Shown here one piece after another: positions 19,263-27,849 of a stretch of 64,000 bases of DNA. The notes beneath the pieces were generated by a model. The model worked only from the letters and a program-made list of their open reading frames with translations. It was not told the DNA's origin and searched no databases. Source of the stretch: Pseudomonas huaxiensis (GTDB lineage Bacteria; Pseudomonadota; Gammaproteobacteria; Pseudomonadales; Pseudomonadaceae). The stretch's first letter is position 1; each line of letters opens with the position of its first letter. The stretch lies in assembly GCF_003231275.1 (NCBI RefSeq), contig NZ_QKVL01000010.1:1-64000 (forward strand), given 5' to 3'. Both the position numbers and the translations under genes were made by a program.

Positions 19263-20007
19263 AAAGCACAAGTTCGACCTCTCCCAGACGCCCCCCAAGC
19301 GGCCCGAAACTCCGCTCCACCAGCCTGCGCCTCCCGTCCGCCTCGACGATCAGCACCGTACTCGCCCGCGTCCCATAGTTCTGGCTGGCAATGAACACGC
19401 TCGACAGCAAACGCTCGGTCGCCAACCCGACGCGGGTATCCGGCAGCTCGCTGTCGGCAGCCTGATTATTGTCCGCCAACAACTCGAACAGCCTCGCCGG
19501 GTCCGGATCGTCCAGCCGCTCACGCAAGCCTTCGCGCGCCTTGATCAGCTTGGGCCAGGGCGTATCCAGCGCGGCATTCGACAGGCCATAGACACCCGCG
19601 CCCAGTAGCCGCGGCAGCGCGTCCCCACCGTGCAGATAACCCAACTGATGGCTGTCCCCGACCAGCAGATTGAAGCCGGAATAGTGCAGCGCCTCACCCG
19701 CGACCCGCTCCAGATAGGCCTCGACCGAAAGCTCCCCGCGCAGATAGCCAGCCACCAGTTCGCCCCGCGAGCGGGCGCCCGCTGGCTGGCCGGGATCGCG
19801 GATATTGGTCAGCGCGGCGAAGCGCCCCTGCGGACCCAGGCCCAGCCAGGTGCCGCCGGCTTCGAGGTCGCGTCCGGCATGCACTTCGGGTGCCTCGTCC
19901 CATTGGCTCAAGGCCAGGGTCGGGCGGGCATAGAACTCGTCACGGTTGGCCGCGACGATCAGCGGCCGGGCATTTCCCGGCCGCCAGGCGAAAACGATCA
20001 GGCACAT
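19261..20007 (-). CDS. NRDE family protein
   Basis: A 248-residue member of the NRDE (TANGO2-like) family, recognised by MCLIVFAWRPG at the N terminus and the name-giving VAANRDEFYARPT near residue 20. Other family blocks are GGTWLGLGPQGRFAALTNIRDP and a late QNYGTRASTVLIVE. Cys2 lies in the position of an N-terminal nucleophile after Met removal. Function is unsettled; the eukaryotic homologue TANGO2 has been linked to Golgi organisation and haem/lipid handling. The ATG at 20007 is chosen because the family begins MC; an upstream extension to 20043 is unlikely. Its stop codon touches the REP element on the other side. Confidence 0.85.
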   Translation of the reverse strand: MCLIVFAWRPGNARPLIVAANRDEFYARPTLALSQWDEAPEVHAGRDLEAGGTWLGLGPQGRFAALTNIRDPGQPAGARSRGELVAGYLRGELSVEAYLERVAGEALHYSGFNLLVGDSHQLGYLHGGDALPRLLGAGVYGLSNAALDTPWPKLIKAREGLRERLDDPDPARLFELLADNNQAADSELPDTRVGLATERLLSSVFIASQNYGTRASTVLIVEADGRRRLVERSFGPLGGRLGEVELVL

Positions 20008-20142
20008 CGTGGTTCTCGTCGATCTTGTCGGTAGTGGCGCCACTGTACCTCAGGCGACGCTGACAAGGTCTTCATCTGCCATGAGTAGAGGCAAAGGCCC
20101 ACCTTCCGTTACCATGCCGGACTGATTTTTCCGGGGGCGACA

Positions 20143-20925
20143 ATGGAATTCGTGCTCTATCTGCTGCTGGGCGCCTGCGCGGGCGTGCTGGCCGGACTGT
20201 TCGGCGTCGGTGGCGGCATCATCATCGTGCCGGTGCTGGTATTCAGCTTCACCCTGCAAGGCTTCGATGCGTCCGTCCTGACTCACCTGGCGGTGGGTAC
20301 CTCGCTGGCGACCATCGTCTTCACCTCGATCAATGCTGTCCGCGAGCACCATCGCAAGGGTGCGGTGCAGTGGCCGATCTTTGCCTGGATGACCCTGGGC
20401 ATCCTGATCGGCGCCGGGGTTGGTGCCAAGACCGCCTCGCTGATCCAGGGCCCGCACCTGCAGAAGATCATCGGCACCTTCGCCCTGATCATCGCCGTGC
20501 AGATGGCCCTGGATTTCAAGCCCAAGGCCAGCCGCGGCGTTCCCGGAAAGGCCGGGCTGACCGTCGCCGGCAGCGTGGTCGGCTGGGCGTCGGCGATCTT
20601 CGGCATCGGCGGCGGTTCGCTGACGGTGCCGTTCCTGACCTGGCGCAGCCTGCCGATGCAGCAGGCGGTGGCGACGTCTTCGGCGTGTGGCCTGCCGATC
20701 GCCCTGGTCAGCGCCCTGAGCTTCATGATCCTGGGCTGGCACGACGAGCACCTGCCGCCCCATAGCCTGGGCTTCGTGTACTTGCCGGCGATGATCGGCA
20801 TTGCCGTGACCAGCATGTTTTTCGCCCGCTTCGGCGCGCGCCTGGCGCACAAACTGTCGCCACGCCTGCTCAAACGCCTGTTCGCCGCGCTGCTGTTCTG
20901 CGTCGGCCTGAGCTTTTTGCTTTAA
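20143..20925 (+). CDS. TauE/SafE family inner-membrane permease
   Basis: A 260-residue protein with about eight hydrophobic helices and the two-fold TauE/SafE (DUF81) repeats. [20 protein letters not shown] near the N terminus is mirrored by [18 protein letters not shown] in the second half. Members export sulfite, sulfoacetate or other organosulfur anions; the substrate here is not deducible and no taurine genes are nearby. It is followed after 14 bp by lgt on the same strand, an arrangement conserved in pseudomonads, so co-transcription is likely. Confidence 0.87.
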   Translation: MEFVLYLLLGACAGVLAGLFGVGGGIIIVPVLVFSFTLQGFDASVLTHLAVGTSLATIVFTSINAVREHHRKGAVQWPIFAWMTLGILIGAGVGAKTASLIQGPHLQKIIGTFALIIAVQMALDFKPKASRGVPGKAGLTVAGSVVGWASAIFGIGGGSLTVPFLTWRSLPMQQAVATSSACGLPIALVSALSFMILGWHDEHLPPHSLGFVYLPAMIGIAVTSMFFARFGARLAHKLSPRLLKRLFAALLFCVGLSFLL

Positions 20926-20939
20926 CGAGAGGAGTCACC

Positions 20940-21749
20940 ATGCTGCCTTACCCGCAGATCGATCCCGTGGCATTGGCCATCGGGCCACTGAAAATCCATT
21001 GGTATGGCCTGATGTACCTGGTCGGCATCGGCGGTGCCTGGTATCTGGCTTCGCGCCGGCTCAACCGCTTCGACCCGACCTGGAGCCGCGAAAAGCTCTC
21101 GGACCTGATCTTCTGGCTGTCCATGGGGGTGATTGTCGGCGGGCGGTTGGGCTACGTGCTGTTCTACGACCTGAGCGCCTACCTCGCCAACCCGACGCTG
21201 ATCTTCGAAGTGTGGAAGGGCGGCATGTCGTTCCACGGCGGTTTCATCGGGGTGATGCTGGCGGCGTTGTGGTTCGGCAAGCGCAACAACAAGTCGTTCT
21301 TCGAACTGATGGACTTCGTCGCACCGATGGTGCCGATCGGCCTGGGTGCCGGGCGTATCGGCAACTTCATCAACGCCGAGCTGTGGGGCAAGGCCACTGA
21401 CGTGCCGTGGGCCATGGTCTTCCCGCCGTTCAGCGACCCGGCGCAGTTGCCGCGTCACCCGTCGCAGCTTTACCAGTTCGCCCTTGAAGGCGTGGCGCTG
21501 TTCCTGATTCTCTGGCTGTATTCGCGCAAGCCGCGGCCAACCATGGCGGTGTCGGGCATGTTCGCGTTGTTCTACGGCATCTTCCGTTTCATCGTCGAAT
21601 TCGTCCGCGTGCCGGATGCCCAGCTTGGCTACATCGCCTGGGGCTGGCTGACCATGGGTCAGATTCTTTGCGTGCCGATGATCGCCGGCGGCCTCGGCCT
21701 GATCTGGTGGGCCTATAATCGCAAGCCGACGGTAAAACCCGCGGTCTGA
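20940..21749 (+). CDS. lgt: Prolipoprotein diacylglyceryl transferase
   Basis: A 269-residue inner-membrane enzyme that attaches diacylglycerol from phosphatidylglycerol to the lipobox cysteine of prolipoproteins, the first step of lipoprotein maturation. About seven transmembrane segments are visible. The family signature [25 protein letters not shown] and the conserved histidine loop [10 protein letters not shown] are intact, as is [13 protein letters not shown]. The start [24 protein letters not shown] is typical. The ribosome site AGAGGAG lies 6 bp upstream. It sits between a TauE-like gene and thyA, as in other pseudomonads. Confidence 0.96.
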   Translation: MLPYPQIDPVALAIGPLKIHWYGLMYLVGIGGAWYLASRRLNRFDPTWSREKLSDLIFWLSMGVIVGGRLGYVLFYDLSAYLANPTLIFEVWKGGMSFHGGFIGVMLAALWFGKRNNKSFFELMDFVAPMVPIGLGAGRIGNFINAELWGKATDVPWAMVFPPFSDPAQLPRHPSQLYQFALEGVALFLILWLYSRKPRPTMAVSGMFALFYGIFRFIVEFVRVPDAQLGYIAWGWLTMGQILCVPMIAGGLGLIWWAYNRKPTVKPAV

Positions 21750-21755
21750 AATTCC

Positions 21756-21785
21756 ACGGCAGGGGCGATCCCCCTGCCGTCTTCG
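21756..21785 (+). terminator. Hairpin between lgt and thyA
   Basis: ACGGCAGGGG (21756-21765) and CCCCTGCCGT (21771-21780) form a perfect 10-bp stem with a 5-nt loop, followed by CTTCGTT. The T-tract is weak, so it may be a partial terminator or attenuator between two co-directional genes 49 bp apart. Confidence 0.55.
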
Positions 21786-21798
21786 TTACAGGAACGCT

Positions 21799-22770
21799 AT
21801 GAAACAGTATCTGGATCTGGTCCGCGACGTTATCGAGAACGGTACGTTGCAGGAAAACCGCACCGGCGTGCGCACCATCAGCCTGCCTGGCGCCATGCTG
21901 CGTTTTGATCTGCAGAAGGGCTTCCCGGCCATCACCACGCGCAAGCTGGCGTTCAAGTCGGCGATTGGCGAGATGGTCGGCTTCCTTCGCGGCGTGAAGA
22001 ACGCCGCGCAGTTCCGCGAGCTGGGCTGCAAGGTCTGGGACCAGAACGCCAACGAAAACGCCCAATGGCTGGCCAACCCGTTCCGCCAGGGGCATGACGA
22101 CCTGGGCGAGATCTACGGCGTGCAATGGCGCCAGTGGCCGGCGTACAAGCGCATCCCGCTGAGCAATCCGGCAGCTATCGAGCTGGCGCAAAGCCAGGGC
22201 TTCGCCCAGATTGCCGAGTCCGAGGAAGACGGTGAGGCCTTTGTCGTGCTGTACAAGGCCATCGACCAGATTCGCCAGTGCGTCGACACCATCATCAAGG
22301 ACCCGGGCAGCCGGCGCATCCTGTTCCACGGCTGGAACTGTGCCCAGCTCGATGAAATGGCTTTGCCGCCGTGCCACCTGCTGTACCAGTTCCACCCGAA
22401 TGTCGAGACCAAGGAAATTTCCCTGACCCTCTACATCCGCTCCAACGACCTGGGCCTGGGCACGCCGTTCAACCTCACCGAAGGCGCCGCGCTGCTGTCG
22501 CTGGTGGGTCGCCTGACCGGCTACACGCCGCGCTGGTTCACCTATTTCATCGGTGATGCGCACGTCTACGAGAACCACCTGGACATGCTCAACGAGCAGA
22601 TGCGCCGCGAGCCGCTGGCAGCGCCGAAGCTGGTGATCAGTGACCGCGTGCCGGAGTTCGCCAAGACCGGTGTCTACGAACCGGAGTGGCTGGAGAAAAT
22701 CGAGCCGAGCGACTTCAGCCTGGAAGGGTATGAGCACCATCCGCCGCTGACGGCGCCGATGGCGGTTTAA
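21799..22770 (+). CDS. thyA: Thymidylate synthase
   Basis: A 323-residue enzyme that methylates dUMP to dTMP using 5,10-methylene-tetrahydrofolate. Motifs are [18 protein letters not shown], the catalytic cysteine region [14 protein letters not shown], the dUMP-binding [18 protein letters not shown], and [16 protein letters not shown]. It is about 60 residues longer than E. coli ThyA (264), mainly because of an insertion before the catalytic Cys (residues about 125-160, with [19 protein letters not shown]), a form known in other proteobacteria. DHFR, which recycles the dihydrofolate it makes, is encoded at 34862. Confidence 0.95.
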   Translation: MKQYLDLVRDVIENGTLQENRTGVRTISLPGAMLRFDLQKGFPAITTRKLAFKSAIGEMVGFLRGVKNAAQFRELGCKVWDQNANENAQWLANPFRQGHDDLGEIYGVQWRQWPAYKRIPLSNPAAIELAQSQGFAQIAESEEDGEAFVVLYKAIDQIRQCVDTIIKDPGSRRILFHGWNCAQLDEMALPPCHLLYQFHPNVETKEISLTLYIRSNDLGLGTPFNLTEGAALLSLVGRLTGYTPRWFTYFIGDAHVYENHLDMLNEQMRREPLAAPKLVISDRVPEFAKTGVYEPEWLEKIEPSDFSLEGYEHHPPLTAPMAV

Positions 22771-22778
22771 CACGACCT

Positions 22779-22867
22779 CAGTGGGAGCTGGCTTGCCAGC
22801 GATCAGGCCGCCAAGGGCAATGACGTTGTCAGCTCTGGCCCAATCGCTGGCAAGCCAGCTCCCACGG
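22779..22867. repeat. Inverted REP pair, opposite orientation
   Basis: GTGGGAGCTGGCTTGCCAGC (22781-22800) is followed about 40 bp later by GCTGGCAAGCCAGCTCCCAC (22846-22865). The order of the two arms is reversed relative to the other REPINs in this window, where the CTCCCAC ends face each other. It lies between thyA and convergent cadR. Confidence 0.85.
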
Positions 22868-22882
22868 GATTAGTGGCCAGCT

Positions 22883-23326
22883 TCAATGCCCGTGACTCCT
22901 TCCCACATGCGAATGCTCCGTCTCCGGCACTGAAACCGCCCCATTCACCTCCAGCCTCTCCAGAATCGCGCAATGCTCGCCCTCGGCCTGACAGCGCCGA
23001 CGCAGTTCCACCAACTGCTCCTGCAACGCCATCAATCCGTCGATCCGCGCCTGCACATGCTCGATATGTTCGTCCACCAGCGCGTTGACGCTTTCGCATT
23101 GGTCTTGCGGGCTGTCCCGTAGCCGCAGCAGGCTGCGGATTTCTTCGAGGGTCATGTCCAGCGTCCGGCAGTTGCGGATGAAGGTCAGCCGCTCGACATG
23201 CGCCTGGGTGTAGACCCGGTAGTTGCCGTCGCTGCGCGCCGGTTCCGGCAGCAGGTTTTCACGCTCGTAGTAACGGATGGTTTCCACCGCGCAGTCGGTG
23301 GCCTTGGCCAGTTCGCCGATCTTCAT
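22883..23326 (-). CDS. cadR: MerR-family cadmium/zinc-responsive regulator
   Basis: A 147-residue MerR-family activator. The N-terminal winged helix MKIGELAKATDCAVETIRYYERENLLPEPARSDGNYR is standard. The dimerisation helix and metal-binding loop follow, with cysteines in DSPQDQCESVNALVD and EGEHCAILERL. The C terminus is histidine-rich (TEHSHVGRSHGH), a feature of P. putida-type CadR. It is divergent from cadA, whose promoter holds a MerR-type dyad. It should repress without metal and activate cadA on Cd(II) or Zn(II) by untwisting an overlong spacer. The ATG at 23326 gives the usual length; reading further upstream would run through the operator. Confidence 0.92.
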   Translation of the reverse strand: MKIGELAKATDCAVETIRYYERENLLPEPARSDGNYRVYTQAHVERLTFIRNCRTLDMTLEEIRSLLRLRDSPQDQCESVNALVDEHIEHVQARIDGLMALQEQLVELRRRCQAEGEHCAILERLEVNGAVSVPETEHSHVGRSHGH

Positions 23327-23349
23327 CTGCAAATACCTCGACAGGTTGC

Positions 23350-23379
23350 TTGACCCTATAGTGGCTACAGGGTGTTCAC
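23350..23379 (+). promoter_or_regulatory. MerR-type cadA promoter and CadR operator
   Basis: A -35-like TTGACC at 23350-23355 is followed by the dyad ACCCTATAG-TGG-CTACAGGGT (23353-23373) and a weak -10-like TTCACT at 23375-23380. The hexamers are therefore separated by about 19 bp, the long spacer characteristic of MerR-family activated promoters, with the operator lying between them. It is placed correctly upstream of cadA and divergent from cadR. Confidence 0.82.
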
Positions 23380-23410
23380 TTGGCAACAGGACATTTAGGG
23401 ACAAACCTTC

Positions 23411-25696
23411 ATGAATCAGCCTGTCAGCTCAGATTCACTCAAAAAGCCACACGATCACGACCATAGCCAGCACGATCATGCGCATGAGCATAAGCACAGT
23501 TGCTGCGCGCCCAAACCGGCCGCGCATGCCCACGGTTGCTGCTCCGGCTCTTCTGAAGCTCCGGCGCTGATTCAGTTGCGCGAAAGCGCCAGTGCCGACG
23601 CCCGGCTCAGCCGTTTCCGCATCGAGGCCATGGACTGTCCGACCGAGCAGACGCTGATCCAGAACAAGCTGGGCAAGCTCGACGGCGTCGAGCAGCTTGA
23701 GTTCAACCTGATCAACCGCGTCCTCGGCGTGCGTCACACGTTTGCCGACACTCAGGCCATCGAGCAGGCGATCGCTTCGCTTGGCATGCACGCTGAGCCG
23801 TTGACTGCAGATGCCAACGAAGCCGCACCGGCCCCGGTGAAGAAGGCCTGGTGGCCGCTGGCGTTGTCCGGCGTTGCCGCAGTGGCTGCGGAAATCGTCC
23901 ACTTCACCAATGCCGCGCCGGAATGGGCGGTGGCCGCGTTGGCGCTGGCCGCCATCCTCGGCTGTGGCCTGGGCACCTACAAGAAGGGCTGGATCGCCCT
24001 GAAAAACCGCAACCTCAATATCAACGCGCTGATGAGCATCGCCGTGACCGGCGCCGTGCTGATCGGCCAATGGCCGGAAGCGGCCATGGTGATGGTGCTG
24101 TTCACCCTCGCCGAAGTGATCGAAGCCCGTTCGCTGGACCGTGCGCGCAACGCCATTGGCGGCTTGATGCAATTGACCCCCGACGTGGCCACGGTGCAGC
24201 AGGCCGATGGCCAGTGGCGGGAAGTCGAGGTGGCGCAGGTGGCTCTGGGTGCTCGGGTGCGTTTGCGGCCGGGCGAGCGGGTCGGGCTGGACGGCGAGGT
24301 GTTGAGCGGGCAATCCACGATTGACCAGGCGCCCATCACCGGTGAAAGCCTGCCGGTGGAAAAAGGCTCGGGCGACAAGGTCTTCGCCGGCACCATCAAC
24401 CAGTCCGGCGAACTGGAGTACCGCGTCACCGCCGCCGCCGGGCAATCGACTCTGGCCCGGATCATCCACGCCGTGGAAGAAGCCCAGGGCGCTCGGGCGC
24501 CGACCCAGCGCTTCGTCGATCAGTTCTCGCGCATCTACACGCCGGCGGTCTTCGCCTTCGCCCTGGCAGTGGCGGTGATTCCGCCGCTGTTCATGGCCGG
24601 CGCCTGGTTCGACTGGATCTACCGCGCCCTGGTGCTGCTGGTGGTGGCCTGCCCATGTGCACTGGTGATTTCCACGCCGGTGACCATCGTCAGCGGCCTC
24701 GCCGCAGCGGCGCGCAAAGGCATTCTGATCAAGGGCGGTGTGTACCTGGAAGGCGGGCGCAAGCTGGACTTCCTCGCCCTCGACAAGACCGGCACCCTGA
24801 CCCACGGCAAGCCGGTGCAGACCGACATGCAGGTGCTCGACACACTGTTCGAAGACCGCGCCCAGCGCATCGCTGCCAGCCTTGCCGCGCGTTCCGATCA
24901 CCCGGTGTCCATGGCTATCGCCCGGCACGCCGAGGAAAACGCCTTGGTATTGGAGTCTGTGGATAACTTCCAGGCCCTGATGGGGCGTGGCGTCAGCGGT
25001 GAGGTCGGTGGCGTGAGCTATCACCTGGGTAATCACCGGTTGGTTGAAGAACTGGGACTGTGCTCGCCGCAACTGGAACAAAAACTCGACGCACTGGAGC
25101 GCCAGGGCAAGACCGTGGTGCTGCTGCTCGACAGCTCCGGCCCGCTGGCGCTATTCGCCGTGGCCGACACGGTCAAGCAGAGCAGCCGCGAGGCCATCGC
25201 CGAACTGCATGAGCTGGGCATCCGCACCGTTATGCTGACTGGCGACAACCCGCACACTGCCGATGCGATTGCCGCCCAGGTCGGTATCGACGAAGCCCGT
25301 GGCAACCTGCTGCCGGCGGACAAGCTGGCAGCCATCGAAGAACTGTATGGCAAGGGGCATCGGGTCGGCATGGTCGGCGACGGTATCAACGACGCCCCGG
25401 CGCTGGCCCGCGCCGAAATCGGCTTCGCCATGGCCGCAGCCGGCACCGACACCGCCATCGAGACCGCCGACGTCGCGTTGATGGACGACGACTTGCGGAA
25501 AATCCCGGCCTTCGTCAGGCTCTCGCGGCAAAGTGCGGCGATCCTGGTGCAGAACATCGTTCTGGCCCTGGGGATCAAGGCGATCTTCCTGGCGATCACC
25601 TTCGCTGGCATGGCCACCATGTGGATGGCGGTGTTCGCGGACATGGGCGTCAGCCTGCTGGTGGTCTTCAACGGGCTCCGGCTGTTGAGAAAGTAA
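23411..25696 (+). CDS. cadA: Cd(II)/Zn(II)/Pb(II)-exporting P1B-type ATPase
   Basis: A 761-residue inner-membrane pump. The N terminus is very rich in His and Cys (residues 14-50, HDHDHSQHDHAHEHKHSCC), followed by an HMA domain (about 65-135) in which the usual GMxCxxC is replaced by AMDCPTE. Motifs: phosphatase TGESLPVEKG, transmembrane CPC (Cys414-Pro-Cys416 in VACPCALVIS), phosphorylated Asp458 in DKTGTLTHG, HP motif in SDHPVSMAIA, and GDGINDAPALARAEIG. It lies divergent from cadR with a clear operator. The substrate range Cd/Zn/Pb follows from the CPC class, the acidic HMA motif and the regulator. Confidence 0.93.
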   Translation: MNQPVSSDSLKKPHDHDHSQHDHAHEHKHSCCAPKPAAHAHGCCSGSSEAPALIQLRESASADARLSRFRIEAMDCPTEQTLIQNKLGKLDGVEQLEFNLINRVLGVRHTFADTQAIEQAIASLGMHAEPLTADANEAAPAPVKKAWWPLALSGVAAVAAEIVHFTNAAPEWAVAALALAAILGCGLGTYKKGWIALKNRNLNINALMSIAVTGAVLIGQWPEAAMVMVLFTLAEVIEARSLDRARNAIGGLMQLTPDVATVQQADGQWREVEVAQVALGARVRLRPGERVGLDGEVLSGQSTIDQAPITGESLPVEKGSGDKVFAGTINQSGELEYRVTAAAGQSTLARIIHAVEEAQGARAPTQRFVDQFSRIYTPAVFAFALAVAVIPPLFMAGAWFDWIYRALVLLVVACPCALVISTPVTIVSGLAAAARKGILIKGGVYLEGGRKLDFLALDKTGTLTHGKPVQTDMQVLDTLFEDRAQRIAASLAARSDHPVSMAIARHAEENALVLESVDNFQALMGRGVSGEVGGVSYHLGNHRLVEELGLCSPQLEQKLDALERQGKTVVLLLDSSGPLALFAVADTVKQSSREAIAELHELGIRTVMLTGDNPHTADAIAAQVGIDEARGNLLPADKLAAIEELYGKGHRVGMVGDGINDAPALARAEIGFAMAAAGTDTAIETADVALMDDDLRKIPAFVRLSRQSAAILVQNIVLALGIKAIFLAITFAGMATMWMAVFADMGVSLLVVFNGLRLLRK

Positions 25697-25704
25697 GAGG
25701 TTGT

Positions 25705-26574
25705 ATGTTGAGTTCCGAGCTGAAGGCGTTCTTCATGGTGGCCCGCCTGGGCAGCATCACCCTTGCCGCGAAGAAGCTCGGGCTCAGCCAGCCCACCGTC
25801 ACCACGCAGATCCGCAACCTGGAAAGCAGCTACGGCGTCGAACTGTTCTACCGCGGTGGCCGGCGTCTGGCGCTGAGCGAAGACGGCGCGCGGCTGCTGC
25901 CGATGGTCAAGGCGCTGTTGCAGCAAGAGGCCGATATCGAGTTCTTCCTGCGCAACAGCGGGCTGGGGCAGGGCGCCTTGCGGGTGGCGGCGACGGCGCC
26001 GTACTACATCCTCGATCTGGTGAAGATCTTCCGCGAACGCCTGCCGCAGGTGGAGGTGTCGGTGGAAATCGGCAACTCCCAGCAGGTGCTGGAACTGCTG
26101 GAGGATTACCGGGTGGATGTGGCGGCGTCCTCGCAGTTGCTGGAAGACACCCGGCTGATCCGCCGCGTGCTGGGCACCGATCCGCTGGTGCTGGCGGTGC
26201 ACCGCAGCCATTCGCTGGCGTCGCGGGAGTCGGTGCCTCTGGCGGCGCTGGCCGGGCATTGCCTGCTGATGCGCGAGCAGGGCTCGACGACCCGCAAACT
26301 GACCGAGCAGATGCTGGAAGACGCCGGCGTCAAACCGGGCGCCTTGCTGGAAATTGGTAGCCGCGAATCGATTCGCGAAGCGGTGCTCCGGAACATCGGC
26401 ATCAGCATCATTGCCCGGCATGAAGTGCCGCATAACCCGGAATTGCGGGTGATCTGCCTGGAGGGGGCGCCGGTGATGCATGAGTATCTGTATTGCTTGA
26501 AGGAGCGGCGTCAGGCGCGGTTGCCGGCGGCGTTTCTGGGATTGGCGCAGGAAGTGTCGGCTATCGATTCCTGA
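25705..26574 (+). CDS. LysR-family transcriptional regulator
   Basis: A 289-residue LysR protein. The helix-turn-helix covers residues about 3-60 (LGSITLAAKKLGLSQPTVTTQIRNLE) and the effector domain starts near 90 (LRVAATAPYYILDLVKIFRERLPQVEVSVEIGNSQQV). It begins 9 bp after the cadA stop on the same strand, so some read-through from the metal-induced promoter is possible. The downstream cluster, beyond a REP pair, is an aminoethylphosphonate-type uptake operon; LysR proteins often control such operons, so it is the likely regulator, by context only. The ATG at 25705 (MLSSELKAFF) has AGAGG upstream. Confidence 0.85.
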   Translation: MLSSELKAFFMVARLGSITLAAKKLGLSQPTVTTQIRNLESSYGVELFYRGGRRLALSEDGARLLPMVKALLQQEADIEFFLRNSGLGQGALRVAATAPYYILDLVKIFRERLPQVEVSVEIGNSQQVLELLEDYRVDVAASSQLLEDTRLIRRVLGTDPLVLAVHRSHSLASRESVPLAALAGHCLLMREQGSTTRKLTEQMLEDAGVKPGALLEIGSRESIREAVLRNIGISIIARHEVPHNPELRVICLEGAPVMHEYLYCLKERRQARLPAAFLGLAQEVSAIDS

Positions 26575-26580
26575 CGTGAG

Positions 26581-26667
26581 GGCCCTATCGCCGGCAAGCC
26601 GGCTCCCACACGGTTCTGAGCTGCGCACTCGATACCTGTGGGCGCTGGCTTGCCAGCGATGAGGCCC
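26581..26667. repeat. REP pair (REPIN), hybrid arms
   Basis: The left arm (26581-26610) has the CCGGCAAGCCGG core, while the right arm (from 26636 to 26667) has the CTGGCTTGCCAG core and GGCGCTGG in place of GGAGCTGG. The two arms therefore pair imperfectly. It lies between the LysR gene and the phosphonate transporter. Confidence 0.82.
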
Positions 26668-26712
26668 GGACGAGCATCAACAAAAATCTGCCAATACCAC
26701 TATCACCAGCTT

Positions 26713-26741
26713 TTGCCCCAACGCCACAGAACCTTCTTAAA
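26713..26741 (+). promoter_or_regulatory. Possible promoter of the phosphonate-uptake operon
   Basis: TTGCCC (26713-26718) and CTTAAA (26736-26741) with a 17-bp spacer form a modest sigma-70-like match 43 bp upstream of the first gene. No convincing Pho box (CTGTCAT repeats) is present. Confidence 0.3.
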
Positions 26742-26783
26742 CCCTCCCTAGCATGACCCTCATCTGTACGGTGAGGTCCTGTC

Positions 26784-27848
26784 ATGAACAACACGCTCGC
26801 AAATCCCGGCGCCCAGTTGCGCGTTCGCGGTATCCACAAGCGCTTCGGCGCGTTCACGGCGCTGAACGATGTCTCGCTCGATGTCGCCGCCGGCGAACTG
26901 GTCTGCCTGCTTGGCCCATCTGGCTGTGGCAAAACCACGCTGCTGCGCTGCATCGCCGGGCTTGAGCACCAGGACCGCGGCGAACTGAGCATCGGTGAGC
27001 GTGATATCTCCACCTTGCCGCCTCAAGCCCGTGACTACGGCATCCTGTTTCAGTCCTACGCGCTGTTCCCCAACCTCACCGTCGAAGCCAATATCGCCTA
27101 CGGCCTGGCGGGCGCCGGGCGCAATGAAGTGCGCCAGCGCGTTGGCCAGATGCTGGAACTGGTGGGCCTGACCGGCAGCGAGAAGAAATACCCCGGCCAG
27201 CTTTCCGGCGGTCAGCAACAACGTGTGGCCCTGGCCCGCGCCTTGGCGCCAGCACCCTCGCTGTTGCTGCTGGACGAACCAATGTCCGCTCTCGACGCCC
27301 GAGTCCGCGAACACCTTTGCACCGAACTGCGCCAACTCCAGCGCCAGCTCGGCATCACCACCCTGATGGTGACCCACAACCAGGACGAGGCCATGCTGAT
27401 GGCCGACCGCATTGCCGTGATGAATAACGGCCAGGTCGAGCAGTACGCCACCGCCCAGGAAATCTACGACAAGCCGGCCACGCCGTTCGTCGCCGAGTTC
27501 ATCGGCCAGGGCAACTGGCTGCCGTTCCAGCGCTGCAGTGACAGCCACGCCCAGGTCGGCGGCCTCAACCTGCGTCTGGCACCCGGTGCGCGGGCGAGCG
27601 GCAGCGGTCGGCTGTTCTGCCGTCCCGAGGCGATCAGCGTCAACCCGATCGTGCATGAAGAAAACCTGTTCCCGGCGCGCCTGCGCGAGATCACCTTCCT
27701 CGGCAATCGCTGCCGCATGAGTTTCGAGCTGCATCAGTTGCCCGGTCATGCCCTGCTCGCCGAAGTGGCGCCAGAAGCCATGCCGCAACTGGGCTCGCAA
27801 GATATCTGGGTGGCGCTTCCGCCGCGCAGCCTCCAGGTGTTTGCCTGA
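26784..27848 (+). CDS. ABC transporter ATP-binding protein, 2-aminoethylphosphonate type
   Basis: A 354-residue ATPase. Walker A is GPSGCGKTTLLR, the Q-loop lies in GILFQSYALFPNLTV, the signature is LSGGQQQRVALARAL, Walker B is LLLLDEPMSALD, and the H-loop is MVTHNQDEA. A C-terminal TOBE-like domain (residues about 250-354) marks the polyamine/iron/phosphonate importer class. With the next two genes it forms a complete importer resembling the putative 2-aminoethylphosphonate system (AepXVW-type in P. putida). The gene ends one base before the permease ATG, so translation is probably coupled. Confidence 0.88.
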   Translation: MNNTLANPGAQLRVRGIHKRFGAFTALNDVSLDVAAGELVCLLGPSGCGKTTLLRCIAGLEHQDRGELSIGERDISTLPPQARDYGILFQSYALFPNLTVEANIAYGLAGAGRNEVRQRVGQMLELVGLTGSEKKYPGQLSGGQQQRVALARALAPAPSLLLLDEPMSALDARVREHLCTELRQLQRQLGITTLMVTHNQDEAMLMADRIAVMNNGQVEQYATAQEIYDKPATPFVAEFIGQGNWLPFQRCSDSHAQVGGLNLRLAPGARASGSGRLFCRPEAISVNPIVHEENLFPARLREITFLGNRCRMSFELHQLPGHALLAEVAPEAMPQLGSQDIWVALPPRSLQVFA

Positions 27849-27849
27849 G

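Noticed and set aside
23435..25081. A 548-codon open frame antisense to cadA.
   Set aside because: No recognisable motifs; it is explained by third-position GC bias in cadA.
26669..26783. Possible Pho box before the phosphonate operon (CTGTAC and CTGTCAT).
   Set aside because: The two half-sites are not at 11-bp spacing and the second overlaps the ribosome site and start codon.
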